From Rhodanobacter sp. UBA5168 (GTDB taxonomy: Bacteria > Pseudomonadota > Gammaproteobacteria > Xanthomonadales > Rhodanobacteraceae), in assembly GCA_002413455.1 (NCBI GenBank), contig DHXA01000113.1:28103-33452 (forward strand): DNA of 5,350 nt, given 5' to 3'. The notes under the pieces are model-generated. The model searched no databases. It was not told the DNA's origin and was given only the letters and a program-made list of their open reading frames with translations. Positions within the stretch are counted from its first letter, which is position 1, and each line of letters begins with the position of its first letter. The position numbers were made by a program, and so were the translations under genes. Shown piece by piece: positions 1 to 5,350 of the stretch.

Positions 1-114
1 AAGTTGAAGGCGGAGGAGACGGTGGCGGAGGGGTTGGAGAATGCGCCGATGGTGCTCAATCGGTTGTTTGATGGGAGTCATCGGGGGAAGTTGGTGTTGC
101 GGGTGAATGCGTAG
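1..114 (+). CDS. NADP-dependent oxidoreductase (MDR family), C-terminal fragment
   Basis: This is the last 37 codons of a gene that begins left of the window, read in frame 1 and ending in TAG at 112-114. The visible peptide has the form ETVAEGLENAP, then a short hydrophobic stretch, then GSHRGKLVLRV. This is how the medium-chain zinc-independent quinone/alkenal reductases (CurA/YncB and leukotriene B4 dehydrogenase-like proteins) end: the EGLE-AP helix is followed by a G-x-x-G/K-x-V strand that closes the catalytic domain. Such enzymes reduce activated C=C bonds using NADPH in the cytoplasm. The family call rests only on this tail, because the Rossmann domain is outside the window. Codons such as TTG, GTG and GGG are more frequent than in the aldo/keto reductase gene further right. 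Confidence 0.75.
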   Translation, partial: KLKAEETVAEGLENAPMVLNRLFDGSHRGKLVLRVNA

Positions 115-120
115 TATTGA

Positions 121-146
121 CGAGGCTCCGTCATTGGAGTTCCTCG
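121..146 (+). terminator. Hairpin after the oxidoreductase gene, possible terminator
   Basis: Seven bases after the TAG stop, CGAGGCTCC (121-129) pairs with GGAG (136-139) and CCTCG (142-146). This gives a 9-bp stem with a 2-base TT bulge and a 6-base loop. No U-tract follows, so a classical intrinsic terminator is not proven. The position directly behind a stop codon is the main argument for termination or 3'-end protection. Confidence 0.35.
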
Positions 147-210
147 GGGCAACTCAAAGCGGATGTTGTGGTGGTCAGATAGAACTTGGATTTTTTGGAA
201 TCGCTGCAAG

Positions 211-224
211 GGAATAATGATATG
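211..224 (+). promoter_or_regulatory. Start site of the HNH-like gene: Shine-Dalgarno and ATG 222
   Basis: AAGGGA at 208-213 sits 8 bases before ATG 222, an ordinary bacterial spacing. The upstream TTG at 186 is preceded by GGTGG six or more bases further back with no clear purine-rich core. The conserved cysteine head begins right after ATG 222 (M-R-C), so nothing recognisable is lost by starting here. Confidence 0.55.
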
Positions 225-950
225 CGGTGCGGGCTTTGTTTGGCTGAAGAACCTAATCTGGTCAACTCGCATATTGTGCCGGAAGCGATAGCTACGGCAG
301 GCCTTCTGAATGGGCAATTTTCCCTTTTGGTAGGTCCGAAAAATTATCCCAAGCGGATGCAGATCGGAGCGTATTCGCGGATCGTTTGCGAAAAATGCGA
401 AGCGAGCTTCCATGCGGAAGATGAACTTTTCATTGCCGCCTTCAGATTTCTCAACCAAGCACCCGTTTTCGATGAGGGGGTCGCGACCATCCTCGATGGA
501 TTTGATGGAAGCCAGCTCAAGCGAGCTGTTCTCAGCATACTTTTCCGTGCGAACTTGAGCGATCATGAGCTGTTTCGAGATGTCAATCTTGGTCCGTACG
601 AAGACGAGTTACGGCGCTATCTGGTCGAGAGAAGCGGAGACGTGTCATCAGTGTTCAGCGTTGCCCTCCGACACGTCACCGGAAAGGATGGAAGAATTGT
701 GCTGAATTGTATGCGGGCAATGCTTGGAGGGGCGCACACGTACCGCATCTACATGCCGCATCTCACGGCGCTCGTAAAGGTGGATAAGCGTCCATGGGAG
801 AAAAGCATCGCCTATGCAAGTCTCGGGTCAACAAATCCACCTGTAGCACTTCGAGTTGATTCCTTGGCACCATCGGAGCGTAGAGCTATTTCGCTCGCTG
901 TGGAGCCGCACGTATCAAGGATTGAAAAGGCTTTTAGGCGATTTCGTTGA
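222..950 (+). CDS. HNH-like zinc-binding protein of unknown function
   Basis: The product is about 242 residues. ATG at 222 is preferred because AAGGGA (208-213) lies 8 bases upstream. The in-frame TTG at 186 would add 12 residues but has no good ribosome site. A first CxxC (C3, C6) is followed by a SHIVPE motif (S16, H17) and a second pair, VCEKCE (C56, C59), with an acidic HAEDE stretch after it. This spacing matches a group of HNH-endonuclease-like hypothetical proteins that start CxLC...SHIIP and continue LCxxCE. The middle part, LKRAVLSILFRANLSDHELF then NLGPYEDELRRYL, also resembles that group as I remember it. The later Asn and His of a canonical HNH site are not evident, so nuclease activity is unproven and it may only bind zinc or nucleic acid. 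No signal peptide or membrane segment is visible, so it is probably cytoplasmic. The gene stands alone. Its composition is much lower in GC (29 of 60 bases in 541-600, against 47 of 60 in 2401-2460), which suggests transfer. Confidence 0.75.
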   Translation: MRCGLCLAEEPNLVNSHIVPEAIATAGLLNGQFSLLVGPKNYPKRMQIGAYSRIVCEKCEASFHAEDELFIAAFRFLNQAPVFDEGVATILDGFDGSQLKRAVLSILFRANLSDHELFRDVNLGPYEDELRRYLVERSGDVSSVFSVALRHVTGKDGRIVLNCMRAMLGGAHTYRIYMPHLTALVKVDKRPWEKSIAYASLGSTNPPVALRVDSLAPSERRAISLAVEPHVSRIEKAFRRFR

Positions 951-1029
951 CCGCCGTGACGATGTTCTCGCGGCTTGAAGTTTTCATGTATGGGGTTGGC
1001 TCAGTAAAGCTCTTCCTTGACTACATCTG

Positions 1030-1395
1030 ATCGCTGTAGAAGCGGGAGCGAAGCAAAAGCTTTCGTGCGCCTTCGGCGCCCGAGTTACTTTCTCTTTGCG
1101 TGGCCAAAGAGAAAGATAACCAAAGAGAAAAGCCACCCCGCTTGGCGCTTGCCGCCCATCCATGGGCGGCAAGTCCGTGAGGTGCGGCCGGGCTTTTCGA
1201 CAGGGCTTCCTGCCCTGACGAAAAGGAATCGGCATCCCTGCCGATTCCCCTCCGGGCCTTGTCGTCCACACCTCACCGCCGCACAGGGGCCCCGGGTAGA
1301 GCAGCGGGCCATCGTGGCCCGCACTCGGTGAAAAGCTTAGAAGCAACAGCAAGAACGAAGCATCGTTTTGCGTTGCTTTTGATCTGGCTCTTCTG
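1030..1395. repeat. Dispersed Xanthomonadales-type intergenic repeat with serial hairpins
   Basis: This stretch has no credible gene. It carries a chain of inverted repeats: 1067-1071/1075-1079 (5 bp), 1088-1097/1106-1115 (10 bp perfect), 1148-1159/1162-1173 (12 bp perfect), 1201-1206/1212-1217 (6 bp), 1225-1234/1239-1248 (10 bp perfect) and 1304-1311/1315-1322 (8 bp perfect). CCAAAGAGAAA of the second hairpin recurs directly at 1120-1130. Near the ends, CAAAAGC (1054-1060) and GCTTTTG (1375-1381) are inverted copies. Both strands stay open over about 100 codons, but the peptides are low-quality, Arg/Pro-rich and without a start context. From memory, the same translated strings (FLFAWPKRK and WPRKEKVTRAPKAHESF) recur between genes in Xanthomonas, Rhodanobacter and relatives. 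The family assignment is recollection and the boundaries are approximate. The bases 951-1029 between the HNH-like gene and the repeat hold nothing I can identify. Confidence 0.6.
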
Positions 1396-1398
1396 AAA

Positions 1399-1710
1399 AG
1401 TACGCGCAGCGATCGTGCCCACGGCGAGGATATCCGACAGCAACTCGGGTTTCCGCTCAGCGACTGGTTGTGTGCCGAGGAGACGCGAATCTACAAGCCG
1501 GATCCGCAGTTCTGGCGGCTGATGGCGCAGCGTCGGGACATCGAACCGGGCCGGGCGTGGTGGCATGTGTCCGCCTACGCCGATTACGACCTGGCCATGG
1601 CCAACGAACTCGGCCTGACCACCGTCTTCGTGCAGCGGCCGCACTCGCGAAGCGGCGCGGCGACGCATGCGGTGCGCGATCTGGAAGGGCTGCTGCAACT
1701 GCTCTCGTGA
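1399..1710 (+). pseudogene. HAD-superfamily hydrolase, C-terminal remnant
   Basis: Frame 1 encodes GEDIRQQLGFPLSDW, then CAEETRIYKPDP, then HVSAYADYDLAMANELGL and TTVFVQRP, ending in TGA at 1708-1710. This is the second half of a subfamily IA HAD hydrolase (haloacid-dehalogenase/phosphatase-like). YKPDP carries the motif III lysine (codon 1495-1497), and HVSAYADYDL is the motif IV loop, in which the second acidic position is kept and the first is Ala. Motif I (DxDx, the nucleophile Asp) and the cap domain are missing, leaving roughly 100 of about 220 residues. Upstream the frame runs into the repeat and meets TAG at 1297-1299 with no ATG, GTG or TTG before TTG 1468, which is already inside the domain. 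The simplest reading is a gene whose 5' half was lost or displaced at the repeat boundary. A functional short protein from TTG 1468 (80 residues) would lack catalysis. Homology seems to begin near 1415-1425. Confidence 0.7.
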
Positions 1711-1751
1711 CGACAGGCAAGGGCGCGCTCAAGCGGGGGTGCCTCGTCACG

Positions 1752-1770
1752 TCCAGAAGTTTATTCTGGA
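1752..1770. promoter_or_regulatory. Perfect 19-bp inverted repeat upstream of the aldo/keto reductase gene
   Basis: TCCAGAA (1752-1758) and TTCTGGA (1764-1770) are exact inverted copies around the AT-rich spacer GTTTA. The site lies 27 bases before the ATG of the aldo/keto reductase gene, in an otherwise GC-rich gap. The symmetry and AT-rich centre fit a dimeric repressor operator, possibly overlapping a promoter, or a leader hairpin. No convincing -35/-10 pair was found. The regulator is not encoded in this window. Confidence 0.35.
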
Positions 1771-1797
1771 GAACCCATTCCCCGCGGGAGTCACCCC

Positions 1798-2775
<978 letters not shown>

Positions 2776-2919
2776 GGGAGCCCTCCCGGGCAGTGAAGTG
2801 GCAACCATCAACGCAAAGCCAGCGCGATTGACGTCGCTCCCACATGCCGCGGGAGAGAAAACCCAGGCACCCCACCTTCAAAAGACGTATCGTCCGCGTT
2901 CCTCCAGATCAGACTCCCC

Positions 2920-3393
2920 ATGGCAACGCCGAAGCCTTTCCCGCACGCCGGCTTCCTGAGCCACCTGGAGCAAGTCGTTGCGTCCGTTCCACCGACAGCG
3001 GGCACAGCGATGTCGCCGGTGCTCGCACGCATGCTTCCGGCCGCAGACGGAGCAGGCCAGCCGACGCCAGCCGTCGCTCAGCTGATCCAACTGCTGAAGG
3101 GCCGCAGAGCCATGCTGCAGGCATCGTTCGACACGGCCGTGGTAGCCGATGAGCTGCGCCGATACCAGAAGTTCGCCAAACCGGGCCAGCCATCGCCGCA
3201 TATCGTCCAGCTGAGGCAGCAGCAGGCTGCCGCGCGGCAGGCTTCCAGTCAGTCGAAACAGTCGTTGATCAAAGCCGCCGCTGCATTCGTCCGGGAGGCC
3301 GGTATTGACGTGCCGCAACGTGTGGCACTCGAGGTGTTCATCATCAGCTGGATCGATGCCAACGTGCCGAAGGACATCGTCGTCGCGAGCTGA
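2920..3393 (+). CDS. Hypothetical alanine/glutamine-rich protein
   Basis: The predicted product is 157 residues, and I recognise no family. It begins MATPKPFPHAGFLSHLEQVV. A proline-containing linker (PPTAG, QPTPAVAQL) follows, then a helical stretch with LIQLLKGRRAMLQASFDTAVVADELRRYQKF around 56-86. A Gln/Ala-rich, probably coiled segment, IVQLRQQQAAARQASSQSKQ, lies at about 95-114, and the protein ends with an amphipathic part containing VFIISWIDANVPKDIV. No signal peptide or clear membrane helix is present. Codon use is compatible with coding, but the region upstream of ATG 2920 lacks a Shine-Dalgarno sequence. ATG 3010 (residue 31, with GCGGG 8-12 bases before it) is an alternative start. 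It lies 144 bases after the reductase gene and is convergent with the peptidase gene. A real small gene is more likely than not, but function and start are unknown. Confidence 0.5.
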   Translation: MATPKPFPHAGFLSHLEQVVASVPPTAGTAMSPVLARMLPAADGAGQPTPAVAQLIQLLKGRRAMLQASFDTAVVADELRRYQKFAKPGQPSPHIVQLRQQQAAARQASSQSKQSLIKAAAAFVREAGIDVPQRVALEVFIISWIDANVPKDIVVAS

Positions 3394-3493
3394 GGCTTCG
3401 GCTGTTCGAGGCAGCGATGGCAACCTCGGATCGGCGAAGCGTGTCGGCGTTCTGAAAAAACCGAGGATCGAATTGACAGGTCCTATCAGCACG

Positions 3494-3520
3494 ACGCCGG
3501 CACGTTCCACGTGCCGGCGT
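3494..3520. terminator. Strong hairpin between convergent genes
   Basis: ACGCCGGCACGT (3494-3505) and ACGTGCCGGCGT (3509-3520) are perfect 12-bp inverted copies with a TCC loop. The hairpin sits 22 bases beyond the stop of the minus-strand aminopeptidase gene and about 100 bases beyond the stop of the plus-strand hypothetical gene. Neither flank carries an immediate T-run, although the minus strand has TTTTTT about 35 bases further on. It is a likely 3' end for the peptidase transcript and perhaps works in both directions. Confidence 0.55.
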
Positions 3521-3541
3521 ACATGCGTCCCTTCTTCGCGC

Positions 3542-5350
3542 TTACCGCAGGATCGTGGCCGAATCCTGCTTGGCCTTGAGCGCACTGCACAGCTGGATCG
3601 ATTCGCTGGTCTGCGCCAGCCCACGACCGATGCCGGCAGCGTCATTCAGGCGCGGCTTGAGGAACGCCTGCAGACGATCGCCCTCGGTCTTGCTGCAGCC
3701 GCCGCCAGCGGCCAGCGACGGCAGACGGCCACCGGAGAAGCTGCCGGTGCGATCGAGGATCTGCGGGTAGTGCGCGGTGAACCACGTCCACATCGCATCG
3801 CGCTGGGCCAGCGTGACGCGACTGGCGCGCAGCAGCATGGCCATCTCGCCCACCTTGACCGGCTTGGTCAGCGCGAAGTTGCGCACCTGCTCGGTCAGCG
3901 CCGGATCTTCCACGCTGGCGAGGCCGGCGAGGATGCCATTGCGCAGTGCCGGGTCGCTGGTCTTGGGCAGTTCGGCAATCAACGCATCGACTGCGCTCTT
4001 GCCGTGTTCCTGCACCGCCATGCCCAGCGCATCGCCAAGCAGGTCCGGGTCGGCCGCTGCCAGATTCAGATGGCCATCCGCCGTCGGCTTGAGCGCTGCG
4101 TCACCCTGCTTGAGCAGGGCCGCACGCACTTCGGGAATCTTGAATGCGAAGGCAAGCGCGCCGGCCAGCTCGCTACGCATCAACGCAGCGTCCTCGGGCT
4201 CGCCCGCCTTGCGCTGGTAACCCAATTGTTCCAGACGCGGCAGATAAGCGTCTTTCGCCCATGCTGCAACGCGGGCGCGCTGGGCATCGGTGGTGGCTTC
4301 GTTGCGGTAGATCCAGGCAATCTGACCCAGCGGCGCGGTGGCCACTTCGCGGATCTTCGAACCGGTCAGCGGCTGCAAGGCGGTGAGCACATCGCCCGCA
4401 TCCAGGTCGCCGTGACGGAAGCTGGCATCGACCGCGTCCGCATAGGCCAGCTGCTCGGCATCGCTGAGCTTGCCGACCTGCTTGACCAGGCTAGCCAGGC
4501 CATCCTTGCCGAGACTGAAACGGTAGTAACCGCTGGCATTCGCGTTCGGCATGATCCAGGTCGGATTGCTGGCACCGGCCAGTTCCATCGAGCCCGTGGC
4601 CTGGTCGAGCATTTCGCAGCTGACCTTGCTGCCATCGGTAGTGCCGTAGCGCACGCATACCGGCACGCCCCAGATGCGCTGCGCGTCGCCGGTGCTGCCG
4701 ATCGGCAGGTAGCGGCTCTGGCTCAGGTGCAGCACGGTCTTGCCGTCCTTCTGCTCCAGCTTGGTTGTGATGTACGGCACGCCGGACTGGTCGAGGAAGC
4801 TCTTGAACGCATGCTTGAACGCATCGCCCTTGTCGGCTGCGGTGGCGATCGACGAAACCAGATCGTCGGCAGTGGCGTTGCCGAACTTCTGCTTCTGGAT
4901 ATACGCACGCATGCCCTTCTGGTACGTCTTCTCGCCCACGTAGTTCTCGAACATGGCGATGACGCTGGCGCCCTTCTGGTAGGTGATGCCGTCGAACGCG
5001 GTCATGATGTCGCCGTTGCCGGTGATCGGCTGGCGGATGCTGCGCGCGCTGACCAGGCTGTCGTTGCTCATGGCGCCCTGCGCACCGTCCACGCGATCGA
5101 GGTCGGCGCGGTATTCCGGATGCACTTCCATGGTGACCTTCTGCTGCATCCAGGTCGCGAACGCCTCGTTGAGCCAGATGTCGTTCCACCATTCGGTGGT
5201 CACCGTGTCGCCGGTCCACTGGTGCGCCAGCTCATGCGCGGTGACGTTGAACGACCCCTGCACGTTGCGCGCCGGTGAATCCTTGTCGAGCAGCAGCAGC
5301 CAGTCGCGGAAGGTCACCAGACCGGCGTTCTCCATCGCGCCGGCCTCGAA
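3542..5350 (-). CDS. M1 family zinc aminopeptidase, C-terminal two thirds
   Basis: The minus-strand gene enters at the right edge and stops with TAA at 3542-3544, leaving 602 codons visible. The first are FEAGAMENAG, so the window cuts exactly at the GAMEN substrate-binding motif. The zinc site follows: HELAHQW (His at 5234-5236, Glu, His) and, 18 residues later, the third ligand in LNEAFATW (Glu at 5165-5167), giving the HExxH-x18-E gluzincin signature. The catalytic Tyr is in ITYQKGASV (codon 4979-4981). A beta-sandwich domain (about 185-270, numbering from the Met of GAMEN) ends in NASGYYRFSLG, and a long helical ERAP1-C-like domain fills the rest. The enzyme removes N-terminal amino acids from peptides. 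The missing N-terminal part would be about 250-300 residues (beta domain and any signal peptide), so cellular location cannot be judged. The frame is intact with no missing active-site residue. The C-terminal domain suggests the ERAP/APN-like branch rather than strict E. coli PepN. Confidence 0.95.
   Translation of the reverse strand, partial: FEAGAMENAGLVTFRDWLLLLDKDSPARNVQGSFNVTAHELAHQWTGDTVTTEWWNDIWLNEAFATWMQQKVTMEVHPEYRADLDRVDGAQGAMSNDSLVSARSIRQPITGNGDIMTAFDGITYQKGASVIAMFENYVGEKTYQKGMRAYIQKQKFGNATADDLVSSIATAADKGDAFKHAFKSFLDQSGVPYITTKLEQKDGKTVLHLSQSRYLPIGSTGDAQRIWGVPVCVRYGTTDGSKVSCEMLDQATGSMELAGASNPTWIMPNANASGYYRFSLGKDGLASLVKQVGKLSDAEQLAYADAVDASFRHGDLDAGDVLTALQPLTGSKIREVATAPLGQIAWIYRNEATTDAQRARVAAWAKDAYLPRLEQLGYQRKAGEPEDAALMRSELAGALAFAFKIPEVRAALLKQGDAALKPTADGHLNLAAADPDLLGDALGMAVQEHGKSAVDALIAELPKTSDPALRNGILAGLASVEDPALTEQVRNFALTKPVKVGEMAMLLRASRVTLAQRDAMWTWFTAHYPQILDRTGSFSGGRLPSLAAGGGCSKTEGDRLQAFLKPRLNDAAGIGRGLAQTSESIQLCSALKAKQDSATILR

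Noticed and set aside
78..566. Minus-strand open frame of 162 codons opposite the HNH-like gene
   Set aside because: It overlaps the end of the oxidoreductase gene and the conserved cysteine head of the plus-strand gene, and no family features are visible.
984..1352. Opposed open frames of about 100-120 codons in the repeat (plus 1017-1331, minus 984-1352)
   Set aside because: They consist of the hairpin repeat itself, are Arg/Pro-rich, lack ribosome sites and resemble commonly mis-annotated repeat translations rather than a protein family.
1030..1395. CRISPR array or rRNA/tRNA gene in the hairpin-rich region
   Set aside because: The repeats are inverted, of different sequence and irregularly spaced. 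There are no repeated direct units with spacers, and no tRNA cloverleaf is recognisable.
2828..2856. Possible promoter for the small hypothetical gene (TTGACG at 2828-2833)
   Set aside because: The -35-like hexamer is good, but no acceptable -10 element lies 16-18 bases downstream (GGGAGA at 2851-2856).
2878..3645. Minus-strand open frame of 255 codons overlapping the small hypothetical gene and the end of the peptidase gene
   Set aside because: It overlaps the coding end of the confirmed peptidase in another frame and crosses the intergenic hairpin. Its Arg/Cys-rich composition with no motif makes a real gene unlikely.
3305..5278. Very long plus-strand open frame (657 codons) opposite the aminopeptidase gene
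   Set aside because: Its translation is Arg/Ala/Gly/His-rich with no recognisable motif, and it mirrors a minus-strand gene with intact GAMEN, HExxH-x18-E and catalytic Tyr. Long antisense frames are expected in high-GC DNA.

Overview
The window looks like chromosomal DNA from a high-GC gammaproteobacterium, most likely in the Xanthomonadales (Rhodanobacter / Dyella / Luteibacter-like). This is inferred from the GC-rich codon use of the two main enzymes and from a dispersed intergenic repeat near 1030-1395. The repeat's spurious translations (for example WPRKEKVTRAPKAHESF) resemble ones I recall from that order. No database search was possible.

Layout, left to right. (1) 1-114 is the C-terminal end of a zinc-independent MDR-type NADP-dependent oxidoreductase on the + strand, followed at once by a hairpin. 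(2) 222-950 (+) encodes a protein of about 242 residues with an HNH-like, four-cysteine zinc-binding head. Its base composition is clearly less GC-rich than that of the other genes, and it is the most likely accessory or transferred gene here. (3) 951-1398 has no credible gene. Most of it is a repeat made of a run of perfect inverted repeats. (4) 1399-1710 (+) is the C-terminal part of a HAD-superfamily hydrolase with no start codon and no nucleophile motif. Its reading frame runs back into the repeat, so it is read as a gene truncated at the repeat boundary. (5) 1798-2775 (+) is a complete aldo/keto reductase closely resembling E. coli YajO, with a perfect 19-bp inverted repeat just upstream. 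(6) 2920-3393 (+) is a small alanine/glutamine-rich hypothetical protein. (7) A strong hairpin at 3494-3520 separates it from the convergent gene (8) 3542-5350 (-), an M1 zinc aminopeptidase that is cut by the right edge at its GAMEN motif.

The genes do not form an obvious shared pathway. Two are redox enzymes, one is a peptidase, and the rest are a remnant, an HNH-like protein and an unknown. The window reads as ordinary housekeeping or metabolic chromosome interrupted by an accessory patch (roughly 115-1400) holding the HNH-like gene and the repeat. I found no CRISPR array, tRNA, rRNA, transposase or convincing multi-gene defence system. The most interesting points are the repeat/HAD junction and the HNH-like protein.
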